Of a DNA stretch of 64,000 nucleotides, positions 33,099-46,307 are shown one piece after another; position 1 is the first letter of the stretch, and each line of letters starts with the position of its first letter. The notes under the pieces are model-generated. The model was not told where the DNA came from and did no database searches. It saw only the letters and a list, made by a program, of their open reading frames with translations. Made by a program: the position numbers and the translations under genes. Source of the stretch: Thermothielavioides terrestris NRRL 8126 (lineage: Eukaryota; Ascomycota; Sordariomycetes; Sordariales; Chaetomiaceae); the NCBI RefSeq assembly GCF_000226115.1, contig NC_016458.1:9095501-9159500 (forward strand), written 5' to 3'.

Positions 33099-34058
33099 AA
33101 TGGGCTCAGACAATGTCGAACATAACTAGAGCAATCCTCAGGACGTCAAACCAAGCGCGTGACGCTGCCGTGTCTCCCTCTACCCTGTACCCACTGAGAG
33201 AGACCACGAACTGACTGTACATAGGAACTGCAGGGCAGAACCGACAACCTGATAGGCCCATGAGAGGATTGTCGCCTCATTGCCAAAGTTGCAACTGCCG
33301 TCGTGAATGTCGGTCCTGGAGGCCATCCTCTACTCCCTTCCAGTTCCATTCCCGAAAGCAGTTGTCTGGGAGCACCCGTGCCTTCTACGGATGGCTATAC
33401 GGAGGAATAACCGCGACAGCGTTCCATGTAGTGGAGAACCAGAAGCCGCATGAATCCCAATGCCGGTTCATCGTCGGTTCCATGGAAACTCGAGAACTCC
33501 CCTCGTCTCCAAATTTGGGTTAAGGGACATGTTGAAGCAACGAGGTTCCCTGATCACCAACTTGAAATCGAGGGAATTATCCACACTGCTATCCTTTGGC
33601 TTGTCAATTCTTCAAAAAAACTCGAAAGTTTTGAAACTGGCTTTGAATGCCAACCTAGTTCTCGGGGCTCCTTTGTCTCGTTTGCTAAACTGGGTGTAAT
33701 GGTAAGCCGGCAAGGACTCACGCAGGTCAGAGATCAGGCCGCGCGCCAAATGCTAGTCAGATCCTGGAAATCGAATGGTTATTCCCAGACTAGCCCTAGT
33801 GGCAGCGCAACAGTTCATAACCCCAAGAAGAGGCTTGAATTGGAGATGTTTCGGCGACGACAGTGGCTGCCGAGCAATGCGGAGAAGGGGGCCCGGGAGC
33901 GGGACTCAGAGCACCGCCGCGGGGTAAAACCGACACCGATGGCCGGCTCAGCGTTTCCGGCACCTTGCTCCATCACTTTTAAGACGATAGGTTCGTCTCT
34001 CACTACAGGATCGGCACGTCTCCATATCCGATGTTCGCTGCACCTTGTGGATAGCAAT
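33099..34058. other. Intergenic; in-frame extension upstream of the oxidase not believed
   Basis: A frame open from 33450 runs into the oxidase start, but its translation lacks family similarity and changes composition at 34059. Part of the stretch (33480-33700) is AT-richer than its surroundings and may be an old relic. Confidence 0.5.
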
Positions 34059-36261
<2,203 letters not shown>

Positions 36262-39154
36262 GGGCTGTTGTATGCACGTCCGGATGAGGGAGATACACTG
36301 ATTCAATAGTGTGATTCTCTTGCATGACGACTAGTTATGGTAGCAATGAAACATGCGTATGAGCCGGCTGTGTTTGCTACTTGTCGTCCATGCGCTTCGC
36401 CAGTTTCCACTTCAGTATCCGGCACAGACGAGGACTTCAACACTGATGCCGTGAGGCAGGATCGAAGTCGAACACAAGCAAGAATCGATTGTGAGCAAGG
36501 TACAAGTAGTTCAGTCACATGTCAGACAACCCTCAGGCCTCGGGTCAAGTGGCCTTCGATCGTGGTCTAGAATATCAAGTCAGGTCTCAGGTCCTACAAT
36601 CCGACTCCCATCTTCTCTGTGGTGTGAGACTTGCAGATACCCCCGAGGAGCGTGTAACCACGAGTGTCTTTCCTTGTACCACCATGAACAAGGCTTGGAC
36701 GTCTTGCGGAAGGGAGGGCTTGTCCATCCAGGGGGCAAACATGCTGACGCTCCGCCTCGCTGTTTCTTTGGCATGAGGGAGCAAGAGCTTTCCGAGTCCA
36801 ACTTGTTTCAATGTCTCACCCGATGGACAGTGTCTCGGTCTGCTGCTGGAACATGCCCACTGGTAGGGCCTTAGCTGCACCTCCAGTGCCTGTCGCGAAA
36901 CCTCAAAGACACAACGGAGAATGGCTAGTCCTCCACGGTGAGTGACATTGGCCGTCCACGCAGCTGACCACCCGCAGGGCTGGGCATGGACTGTCCTGTG
37001 AAGTGAATCCAGGCACATTCAGTCTGCTGAGGGCCAGGCGGAGCCATCGACCTGCGCAAAAAGGGCCTGTACGGCCGCAAGAGACGGAAATGCTCCCACA
37101 TTCGACCTCGTCTCCGAGTGTTCCGGTGATAATGGCCGACTTGGCGTTGGTCATGTCTCAGTTTACCAACTCGCTGCACCAACGGTCGTATACCAGCGAG
37201 ACATGTCACATCGCCGCCGCCACCCGCCCGAAGGGGTGCAGCAAGCCGTTGCAGTGGTTGCTGGAATGGGCGACTCTGAGGCCCGGCTTTTGGCAACTTC
37301 AGGCTCGGGGTATGCCCTAGCCCAAAGGGGGAGTTTCTGTGTCGATCTCAGGCTGCTGGAGGGCGCCGATCGTGGAAGCTTATCCCGACGACATTTGCCC
37401 GGAGGAGTTACTCCGTACAGACGATGAGAGCTGATTTCCGGATACGGGCCTGATTGCCCCTGTGAACCGTTTCAAAACTGTTGACGGTCAAATAGCCATT
37501 AACAAAGCAGAACGCGCACAGTCCTGTCAATGACTTTGCAGCGTGAAGTGAACCAGACTCATCGCCCTGAAGTTAATGTTTCCCGGCGATTGAGTCGATT
37601 GGACCCTGGATCTCGCGGGTCGCCCCACCACTCCCGATGCCCCACTTTCCCTGACGGCAATGCCCCACCCAGCATCGAGCCTTCCACCGGCGGAAAGTGA
37701 CTGCCTGATGAGACCGGAGAGTGCTTCATTGCACCGATGCAGCCCGCTTGAAAGGTTGTGTTGCACAAAGTTCTGACCCTTCGGGCGTGGATACTGCACC
37801 CGGCGGAGATGTGCATTCACAGCAAGAGGTCCGTCTATGCTCTCAGCCTCGAGATGACCGCTCCGTTTCTCGACCGTCCCCGGACAGCGAAGGACCGGCC
37901 AAGAGAAGTGACGGACAACGTGCCTGTGGCATGATTGGCTTCGTCTTCAATAGGAAGGTAACGTCGCTGTCCCGAACCTCAAGCCAGGGCAAGTCCCGGA
38001 CGATGGAGCCGCATTTCAACGTTCTGGCCGGGCTGAGCATGCACCAGCCGACGATCGCCGTGATGACGCCGGAAGTTGGTCGTATCTCAGAAAATGGGCT
38101 TGCGTTTCTTCGTTGCTCAACTCATGCACGTGGCACAGAGGGAGTTTGCTCCCTCGTTGGGTTGCACACGGCAATTTCCCGCAGCTGGTGGTTCCCCTTG
38201 TGTTAGTTTGCCGAAGGGATAGATGCTTGCTTTGAGTCGCAAATTCGCAATGTTCATGCCCGCAGGTTCACAGGCTGTTGGGGCCCCGCCGAGGTGAGCT
38301 CAGCTCGACTCTCGACAGCCGCCTATTTGGCGCCAGTCCTTGGTGATCCCGTAAACCGGCAGCTGATGCCGTGCCATCTGACGCACTAACACCAAACAGC
38401 CCAATCCCCACACCAACTCGCACTCTTTAGGGCCCGTTTTCGGCACCTCATTCGTCGGCCAGCGCGACGACGAACGAAGAGCGGCGACCATGGTGGGCTG
38501 ACCTTAGCTAAGGGCCGCCTAACCTTTCCTCGAAGTGCCCGGTCACGAGCTCTCTCGACCGCTAGATCGGAAGGACAGGAGCTGAAGTTACTTTGTCAGA
38601 GTCAAGAGAAGAAGAAGAAGACACGAAACGAATTTTCGACGTTGGGTAACTTCGGTTTGACTTTCATACGAAGCATTTTGAAGCCGCTACGAACGGCGTC
38701 CATCCCGCAGCAAAAGACGATTTTGCATGTGGGCGAGGACGGCCGATGCATGGGAAACAGGGGTCCCGATCCACCTCGGGACAACACCTCTGCCCTGGGG
38801 TCCCCACATCTCCAAACGACGTCAGAGGGGGGAGGGACCCGCTAACTAGGGTTTGGCTTTGGCAGAGGGCGAGGCTGCGAAGATGGAGGGCGGCGGCACG
38901 GTTATAAGTGGCTCCCCTTCACCCGGCCTCAAAGACCTTCCGGGTGACATCGACCGTCTCCTTCGCAAACGCTTTTAACTCCCGGAGGAGCACCGGCAGT
39001 GCTGCTGTGTCGAAAGGTCTTTTGTTCAGTCTCACGAGCACTTGCACCCCTGCAGTTGCAGCACCGCAGCAGCCGCCTGGAAGCACAGCACCCTACCTAG
39101 CCGCAGAAGACTCGCCTGAAACAGCTCGCAGCAGCCCCAACAGCAGCTGTGGAA
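36262..39154. other. 2.9 kb without a supportable gene
   Basis: Many short frames occur on both strands, none conserved. A TATAA at 38903-38907 lies about 250 bp upstream of the next gene and could be its core promoter. Nothing else was recognised. Confidence 0.5.
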
Positions 39155-40168
39155 ATGCCGAGCGCAACCCCACAGCCCCAGCTGAAAAAGAAAGCCAGCT
39201 TCCGAGATCGACTCAAGGCATGGCAAAAACCACGACAACCTCTCGAAGTGCTCGCGGAGGAGTCGAAACCTCGGTTCGTCTATGAGCCAAAACATGCTGC
39301 CGCCGATTTCTCGCGGCTGGCCGTTTCCCCCCTGAGCCCGACGCGGCAGCGGCTCCCAGCGGCGATGTGGCCCGTGGAGGACGACACTGTCGAGGCGACC
39401 GGCAGGATACCACAACGACGAGACTCCACACCCCGAGTGCGCCGGCACTCCTATGCGCTCGCCGAGGAGCCATTCCACGCCGCCAACGGAGCCGCCCACG
39501 TCCCAGTCGCCAGCCGGCCTGTCGCGTGGTCTCCGGCAGCGGACCGCGCAGCGCAAGGGGGCCACGACCAGGCTTCGCAAACGCTGTCCGACTACGAACT
39601 GTTCATCGCGCGCGCCGAGGCAGAGGACCGGGAGCGGCGCGAGCGGGTCCTGCGCAGCATCAGCCAGCGGTCCCCTCCGAGCGTCAGGCCCGATCCGCAC
39701 CGGCAGTTCGCAACCGCGGCGGGCTCGGCGTCGGTGGACCGAAGCTCCGGAAGCAGCAACAGCCGCAGCCGCTTTGTGCTTAGCGACGGCAGCGCAGGCA
39801 TGCCCACGCATCAACCGCATCAACCCCAGCAGCAACACCACCGCGGCCACGGACGACGCTCGAGCTGGGACCCCGAGTACGCCACAGCCAGCGCTAGCGT
39901 CGGGGCCGAAAAGGTACCGGAGAAGATGCGCAGCTCACCTGCGCCGCAACCACAACAGCGACCGCAGCGTCAAGCGCAGCCGCGCCGGCTGCCGGAACCA
40001 GCCCAGAATCTCAGCCAGCCGGTGGCGTACGGCGCCGACGCGGCTTTTGGCAACACCTCGCCGCCGCCACGCACGCTGCGCCGGCAGGCCAGCCTTACGA
40101 AGCGCATTGCCGAGTATATACGGCCGCCCAAGACTGCGATGCGGCAGATTGAGACACTGGTCGAGTAG
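39155..40168 (+). CDS. Disordered basic protein of unknown function
   Basis: This is an intronless frame of 337 residues starting MPSATPQPQLKKKASFRDRL; the ATG at 39155 is chosen because the codon two triplets upstream is GTG. The sequence is rich in Arg, Ser, Pro and Gln (HQPHQPQQQHHRG), with no signal peptide or membrane segment and almost no predicted core. The N-terminal KKKASFRDRLKAWQK patch and the C-terminal TLRRQASLTKRIAEYIRPPK block look like short ordered or binding motifs, the latter with a protein-kinase-A-like RRQAS site. A central acidic helix (DYELFIARAEAEDRERRERV) may form a coiled coil. No family was recognised. Confidence 0.7.
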   Translation: MPSATPQPQLKKKASFRDRLKAWQKPRQPLEVLAEESKPRFVYEPKHAAADFSRLAVSPLSPTRQRLPAAMWPVEDDTVEATGRIPQRRDSTPRVRRHSYALAEEPFHAANGAAHVPVASRPVAWSPAADRAAQGGHDQASQTLSDYELFIARAEAEDRERRERVLRSISQRSPPSVRPDPHRQFATAAGSASVDRSSGSSNSRSRFVLSDGSAGMPTHQPHQPQQQHHRGHGRRSSWDPEYATASASVGAEKVPEKMRSSPAPQPQQRPQRQAQPRRLPEPAQNLSQPVAYGADAAFGNTSPPPRTLRRQASLTKRIAEYIRPPKTAMRQIETLVE

Positions 40169-40887
40169 GCAGTTGGCGCGGGGTAATTCGTGAGCGATGC
40201 GATGCGCTCGAGAGATCGCCGGCGGGTGAGCGGGGAAGGAGATGTTGGGGTTGAGGTGGTATTCTTGGAGTGTGTCATTTTGAGATTTGCATATCCATTG
40301 CGATCTTCGATTTTTTTTTGTGGAGAGGGTCACACTCTCGATCCCTTTGCGGGGACCGAAGGAAAACCCCTGTCATCACGGGCACATCACTTCACAATGG
40401 CATGCCGCAGTTGAAGTTGCCTCGCGGTCTGGCGTTTCGAATAAAACACAAGCGAAGCATCCGAATTGTTTCTTTCACTTCTCCATTGCGTCGTTCATTT
40501 TTTTCCATTGCAACGGGGCACGAAGTTCTCGTCGGCGATGCTCACCTACTCCCCCTTGTCTCCCTGACGGTGCTGGCGATCCTGCTCTGTGGCGCCGCCA
40601 AGACAGGCCGGGACCGTGCTGCCTGACAGGGGGGCCTTTGCATCAATGCACCGGTGAGACGTTCTTCCGCCGGTTCGCTGCTCCCTGGTTTTCTCCCGCC
40701 GTTCGTCAGCCCAGCTGATTGTAGTTGTCCCCGCGAAAGACCAGCGAGAAGATCCGGACGGGCGTGCCATCAGGATCTTGGTAGCGTTCGTACTTCGATT
40801 GGTCCCGAACACCTCACTCATCTGCATCACTGGGGCAGAGTTTCACCGCACACGGCCCGGCGCCGAGGTGCATCGCTGCATTGCGAG
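40169..40887. other. Intergenic, no separate gene
   Basis: It contains the 3' flank of the disordered-protein gene and the upstream region of the F-box/ankyrin gene. The frame of the latter is open from 40654, but that extension has no F-box-like or other conserved sequence. Confidence 0.55.
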
Positions 40888-42543
40888 ATGGCGCCGCCTT
40901 CGCTCACCGCCTTGCCAATCGAACTGCTCGTCTTCGTCATCGAGGACCTCGACCGCGTGGAAGATGTGGCCGCCCTCGCGCGGGCGAGCCGGCGGCTGTA
41001 CAGCACGGCCAACCCTTACCTCTACAAGCGGGCTGCGCAATGCCGGGATGCACGGCCGCTTGCCTGGGCCGCGAATCGCGGCTTGGTCTCCACGCTAAGG
41101 ATGGCGCTTGCCGCTGGCGCCGACCCTAACCACGAGTTCATCGAGCATCTGCCGGCAGTTGAATGGGAGCGTGCCAGCGCTGCGGCCGCGGCCGCTGTCC
41201 TTGCCGATCGGCCCAAGGAGCCGTGGGCCATGTGGGACTACGACTCTCGGGGTGGATCCGACCTCAAGGGGCCGTCCCGGTCCCCCGAGCCTCCCGAGTC
41301 CTCCCAGTCCGCCGCCCACGGTGATGACGCGGATGGCGCGGCCGACACCGGCACGCCCGCCAGCAGCGCCGACCAGTCCTCCTCGCACCCCGCCAGTGTC
41401 TCCGACCGAGAATCCGTTGTCTCCTCGCTGGACGAGGACCAATCGCGGCGCAGCGAGGCGACTCCGGCAACCGAGCCGTCAACGCCGTCCCCCTCGGGCT
41501 CCGCGACCGTGACGCGCCGCTACAGCGCCATCCACCTCGCCGCCCGGGGCGGCCACAACGAAATCATCAAGATCCTGTTCGACTACGGCGCCTCCCTGGA
41601 TGTCTCGTCCACGCGCTTCTGCGCCTGCATGCCGCTCCGCGGCCTCCTGAACGACCTCGAAGACCCGGAGGAAGACGCCGAGCCTCCGCGCTGGTCGCCG
41701 CTGCACGTCGCCATCTGCCACTCGCACGGCGACACCGCAAAGCTGCTTCTCTCTCGCAAGGCCAGCCGCATGATGGTGTCGCATGTCCGCTGCGACGACA
41801 ACCCGGAGCCCGAGCGCTCTTCCGGCGCCGGACTGACGGCGCTGCACCACGCGGCGGCCATGGGCCTGGTGGACGTGGTGCGCTACATCATGGACCACAA
41901 GCTCGAGGCCGACGTCGACGTGCGGGACGACCACACGCTGACGCCCTTCTACCACGCGTACGCGCACCGCCGGTGGGACTCGACGGTGCCGCAGCTGCTC
42001 GCGCTGGGCGCGGACATCAACGCGACCATCAAGATGTACATACCCTACTCGGCGATCACGGCGCTGGGCGAGGCGTGCCGGCTGGGCCACTTCGACGCGG
42101 CCGACCGGCTGGTGGACCTGGGCGCGGACGCGCGCAAGGGGTTCCTGGCGACGACCAAGGGCGGGTGCCTGACGCCGCTGCACATGTGCTGCATGCGGTC
42201 GGCGCAGCCGGCGGGCCGCGGCCGGGGCGGCGGCGGCAGCGGCAGCGGCGGGGGGCCGCGCGGGGCGGGTGGCGCAGGCGCAGGCGCGGGCGGGGCGGGC
42301 GAGAACGACGACGTCGTCGACGAAGACGAGGCGCGCGGGCGGGCGCGCATGCGCACCATCGAGCGGCTGCTCGCGGCCGGCGCGGAGATCGACGCGCGCG
42401 ACTGCTTCGGCAGCACACCGCTGATGGCGGCCGTGCAGGCGCGCAACACGTTCGCGCTCGAGGCGCTCAGCCTCGCCGGCGCCGAGCCCGGGCCGGACGA
42501 GCTCGACGCTGCTGCTGCGCGGGCCGCGGCGAAGAAACACTGA
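40888..42543 (+). CDS. F-box-like, ankyrin-repeat protein
   Basis: This is an intronless frame of 551 residues. Residues 4-45 form an F-box-like helix set (LTALPIELLVFVIEDLDRVE, then RLYSTANPYLYKRA), the fungal Skp1-binding type. Residues 50-70 and about 200-530 carry ankyrin repeats (YSAIHLAARGGHNEIIKILF, LTALHHAAAMGLVDVVRYIM, TALGEACRLGHFDAADRLV, GSTPLMAAVQARNTFALEAL). An acidic Ser/Pro linker (residues 105-205) and a Gly-rich insert (residues 440-480) interrupt them. Proteins of this architecture recruit substrates to SCF ubiquitin ligases, but the target is unknown. The start at 40888 directly precedes the F-box. Confidence 0.85.
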   Translation: MAPPSLTALPIELLVFVIEDLDRVEDVAALARASRRLYSTANPYLYKRAAQCRDARPLAWAANRGLVSTLRMALAAGADPNHEFIEHLPAVEWERASAAAAAAVLADRPKEPWAMWDYDSRGGSDLKGPSRSPEPPESSQSAAHGDDADGAADTGTPASSADQSSSHPASVSDRESVVSSLDEDQSRRSEATPATEPSTPSPSGSATVTRRYSAIHLAARGGHNEIIKILFDYGASLDVSSTRFCACMPLRGLLNDLEDPEEDAEPPRWSPLHVAICHSHGDTAKLLLSRKASRMMVSHVRCDDNPEPERSSGAGLTALHHAAAMGLVDVVRYIMDHKLEADVDVRDDHTLTPFYHAYAHRRWDSTVPQLLALGADINATIKMYIPYSAITALGEACRLGHFDAADRLVDLGADARKGFLATTKGGCLTPLHMCCMRSAQPAGRGRGGGGSGSGGGPRGAGGAGAGAGGAGENDDVVDEDEARGRARMRTIERLLAAGAEIDARDCFGSTPLMAAVQARNTFALEALSLAGAEPGPDELDAAAARAAAKKH

Positions 42544-42877
42544 ACGGCTGAACGCGGGTCTGATATCGGATGGGATGTATATGGCGTCGGAGATACTGTG
42601 TCTCTTTGTTCTATTTTCCCAGAGAGCCAGCCAGCTGTTGATTCTTCTACATAAGGGCGTGTTCAAGGACACTCGAACGATACCCAGCCTATCGAGTTTG
42701 TTGCGTTTTTGAGCGGAAGTTTACGGTCGTCCGGGGAGCGGGCTGACAGACACCCACCGTGCCGTCTCACTGTATGGTAGCAACCATAGACCGACTCCCA
42801 CTGCCGTGTGATTCAAGGGTATCGATTGTGGCCTCCTCAAACATCATCCGTCTAGCCTGCAGGACCTATAGTGTAGA
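42544..42877. other. Convergent intergenic spacer
   Basis: The 3' ends of the F-box/ankyrin gene and FIP1 face each other here. No feature beyond presumed 3' UTRs was seen. Confidence 0.55.
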
Positions 42878-43967
42878 TTACCACCTCCTTCCCCGTCCCC
42901 TTCCGCCTCGTCCTCCCCCACCGCCACCACCTCCCATCTGCTGGTCATACCCATACCCCTGCCCCTGAGCGCCGCCATACCCACCGCCGAAGCCCGGCCC
43001 CTGCCCGGCCTGCCCCGCGCCCGCGCCCGCGCCCGCGCCGCCAAACATGCCGGCCATGGCGCTCATATCCATCTGGCTCGGATCCATGCCGCTGGCCATC
43101 ATCTGCTGCATCATAGCCTGCAGCTCGGGCGAGACGCCCTCCATGCCGGGCATCGGCTGCCCGGCGGCGGCCCCGCCCGCAGCGCCCGGCGGCGCGGCGC
43201 CGGGCATGGGGATGCCGCTCATCATCATCATGTTCGTCATGTCCTCCATCATCTTCTTGTTGCTCTGCGCGATCGCCTCCGGGTTGTACTCGGCGCGCAG
43301 GGCCTCCTGCTTCTGCGCGTACAGCGCCCACGTGAACTCGTCGAAGCCGTAGTTGAAGTAGTCCGACAGGTCGGTGCCCGGCTTGCGCCACGGCTTGTCG
43401 TTGTCCGCCGGCAGGTCCTCGTCGATGTTGACCTGTGTGATCGGCTTGCCCGAGGGCTTGTGGATCGGGATCGCGTTGACGTCGATCTTGGAGGTGGACA
43501 CGGGCGGGTAGTCGGCCGTGGTGGCGGCTTGTTGGCGGGGGGACTCGCGTTTTACCGGGGCCGGTTTGGTCGTCCCGTCGGAGGAGGCGGAGCGCTGCGG
43601 GATGTTTTTGATCTCGCTGTAGCGTGATTGTCTGGACGGGTACAGTTAGTGGCCATTCGCTCTCCGGTCTCAGCGGAATCGCTCACGGGGCAGGCGCGGG
43701 TTTGGAGCCGTCCTTGCGCTCGGTGATGATGTCAATATCCTGATCTTGTGTCAGCAGATACGAACGAATGTATGCCAGTAGAACTACGGTACGCACCGAG
43801 TCGTCATCCTCGTCCATCGCCCCGCCTTCATCTTCCTCCTCGCCCTCTTCGAGCTCGTCATTCGCATCCTTCTTCGCGGGTGCTGATGGTGCGGGGGGAG
43901 TCGGCTGCGCAGCAGGGGCCTGTGGCTCTTCGGGAGCGTAAAAATCGTCTTCGTCGTCGATATCCAT
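42878..43967 (-). CDS. FIP1: Pre-mRNA 3'-end processing factor Fip1
   Basis: Three exons (43967-43797, 43739-43687, 43631-42878) encode 325 residues; the introns are 57 and 55 bp. The N-terminus is acidic (MDIDDEDDFYAPEEP, later DELEEGEEEDEGG). The diagnostic Fip1 motif is KPWRKPGTDLSDYFNYGFDE, followed by FTWALYAQKQ. Methionine-rich and Gly/Ala-rich segments and a C-terminal RGG tail (GRGGRGRGRRW) follow. Fip1 tethers poly(A) polymerase to the cleavage and polyadenylation factor in the nucleus. An upstream in-frame ATG at 43991 exists, but MDIDDEDD is the usual fungal start. It is divergent from NUP49 across 421 bp. Confidence 0.93.
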
Positions 43968-44388
43968 TTTTTGAACGTAAGGAGTAAACAATTACACCAA
44001 ACTCAAGGGTGCAGCAGAAGCAATTGTTGCCGTTATTGCACTAATTCATCCGCACTTGAAATGGGTTGTTACTGGCAAGACCAGCCAGGCTTGGCAAGTC
44101 GTTGCATTGCCGCCCGAGGTGAGTCCTGTTTTGGCAGGCGGTCACAACGCGACCCCTGCAGTGCTTGACACCGTGACGGCCAGGGCCAAGCTTCTGCAAG
44201 GTCAAGCTTCTGCAAGGTCGCCCACCCAGTGGAGAGCGTGCAGCAAAAGCCGGACGCAGCCGTACACTACGCCGTACACAGTATTCTGTTGGGAAAGCAA
44301 CAATCGGCAACGGCAACGAACAAGCGCCCCCCACGTGAATTGCATTCCAGTCGATCCCGCCTGCCATCCCTTGCATAACGCCGACGCG
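43968..44388. promoter_or_regulatory. Shared divergent promoter, FIP1/NUP49
   Basis: Only 421 bp separate the two start codons, so both promoters and 5' UTRs must lie here. No TATA box was evident. The direct repeat CAAGCTTCTGCAAGGT near 44188-44218 is the only short structure seen. Confidence 0.6.
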
Positions 44389-46035
44389 ATGGCTCTTGCA
44401 CGGTCCGCCAGCGGCCCTGGCGGGCTGAGCATCAACACGGGATCAGCCAATCTCTTGTGAGTCGCGAGTTTTGAATGAATTGGGCTCAACCCGCAGAGGA
44501 GGAAGGAACCTGGAGCTGATCCGCCTCGACTCTCTCCAACAGTGGAACCAACACCAGCCAGCCTCCAGCGGGCGGTGGACTCTTCGGGACCGCCGCTTCC
44601 CAGCCCTCGCAAACGGGTTCTTTGTTCGGCACCGCGTCTTCGCAGCCCCAGCAGACCGGCAGCCTGTTCGGCCAGACGACGACCACTTCGCAGCCCCAGC
44701 AGACGGGAGGCTTATTCGGGTCGACGACTGCCACCTCTCAGCCCCAACAGACAGGAGGCTTGTTCGGGTCGACGACTGCCACTTCTCAGCCCCAACAGAC
44801 AGGAGGCTTGTTCGGGTCGACGACAGCCCAGCAGCCGCAGCAGACCACGGGGGGACTGTTCGGGAGCGCGACAAGCCAGCCAGCACAGACGGGTGGCCTT
44901 TTTGGCGGAGCGACGCAGACAACACAGCCGGCACAAACGGGGGGCTTGTTTGGCACTTCGAGCACACAGCAACAGCAGCCCCAAACTACGGGGGGCCTCT
45001 TTGGCGGCTCAACAACTAACACCGGCGGCATGTTTGGTACTAAACCAGCGGCGGCGTCCACAACTGGGGGCGGGCTCTTGTACGAAGGATCCTTTCTTTT
45101 TTCCCTCCTCCCGTCTCTATCTAGCAAGCCTCACCTGAACTAACCTACCATTCCCTCCCGTTAGTGGCCAACAACCGGCTGCCCAAACCCAGCAGCAGCA
45201 AGCCCCGGCCGTGGGCCTGACCATGGGCCAGTCGACCGCGGGGCAGCAGCAAGTCGTGCCCGGGGTGCGCATCGACCTCAGCAACATCAAGTCGACGACG
45301 CGGTTCAACGACCTGCAGGAGTCGATCCAGAAGGAGCTGGCCATGATCGACGAGGCGATCCAGAAGTGCATCAAGGAGAAGGACGCGATCGAGGCGTTCC
45401 TGCCGTCGCACGGCGACCAGCTGGCGGCGATCCCGACCGACGTCAGCTTCGTGTCGCGCAAGTCGGAGGGCGCGCACACCGCGCTGGCCGGCGACGTCGT
45501 CGCCATCGACCAGCTGCGCGAGCTGGTCAAGCAGGACGCCGGCCACGCGCGCCTGTCGTTCCGCGCCATCGACAACCTCAAGCTGCCGACGCAGTACCAC
45601 CAGGCCGGCCTGTGGTCCAGCAGCAGGGCCCAGCAGGTCGGCGGCGGCGGAGGAGGTGGTGGCGCCGGGACCGGAGCCGGCGGGGGCTCAGGCGCGGTCG
45701 CCGCCGGCGAGCAGAGCAACACCGACCTGATCAGCTACTTCTCGCGGACGGCGGACGAGATGGACGAGATGATGCGGAAGTTCGAGAAGAACCTGGGCGA
45801 GATCGAGGTGCACCTGCACGGCGTGCAGGGGAACATGCTGGAGCAGATGCAGCGCGTGGCGGCGCAGAATAACAAGAACGCGGCGCAGGGCGGCGTGGAC
45901 GAGCGGGTGGTCGAGCTGGCGGCCGTGCTGCGGGACTTTGAGGAGAGCATCCTCAAGGTGGCTGGCGCTGTGGGTACCGTGAAGGAGGGCGTCACCGAGC
46001 TGCAGCTGAAGGACTTCATGGGCCATGGGAGCTGA
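44389..46035 (+). CDS. NUP49: Nucleoporin Nup49 (GLFG type)
   Basis: Three exons (44389-44456, 44543-45079, 45165-46035) encode 491 residues. Both introns (86 and 85 bp) split a Phe codon after two bases and restore an FG repeat (NLFG, GGLFG). Residues about 20-215 are GLFG/FG repeats with SQPQQTGGLFGS units. Residues about 235-490 form the conserved coiled-coil region (VPGVRIDLSNIKSTTRFNDL, QKELAMIDEAIQKCIKEKDA, DNLKLPTQYHQAGLW, TADEMDEMMRKFEKNLGEIE) interrupted by a Gly-rich linker. Nup49 forms the central transport channel with Nsp1 and Nup57 (mammalian p58/p45). Confidence 0.93.
44688..44829 (+). repeat. 48-bp coding minisatellite in NUP49
   Basis: Three near-identical tandem units (44688-44735, 44736-44783, 44784-44829, the last incomplete) each encode SQPQQTGGLFGSTTAT. 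The second and third are almost identical at DNA level, implying recent expansion or gene conversion. Confidence 0.8.
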
Positions 46036-46307
46036 GTGGGCTGAGGGTGGTATCAAATGGATGGATGACGGACTGAGATTCGTCTGTGTACCATTACTAC
46101 TCCTGTAGGACCCGAGTCCCGGAGTAGGGAGCGGTCTTGAAAATACCCAGAGGGCGGATGCCTGTATTTGCCTGCAATGTGCCCCTTCGTATCAGGCCAG
46201 GTTTTCTCCTCCCATTCGCGTCTATTCCAAATTCCCTCCATGCGCCAGCCAATGCAAAAGTACTAATTCGTTAGTTATATGATCGAGTCGCATAGCCACC
46301 CTCCACA

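Noticed and set aside
33450..34058. 200-codon in-frame extension upstream of the oxidase start
   Set aside because: It shows no family similarity, a different base composition and no signal or presequence; the conserved protein begins at MSFAEEAKSD.
40654..40887. In-frame extension upstream of the F-box/ankyrin protein
   Set aside because: The sequence before MAPPSLTALP lacks conserved content, and the F-box normally lies at the extreme N-terminus.
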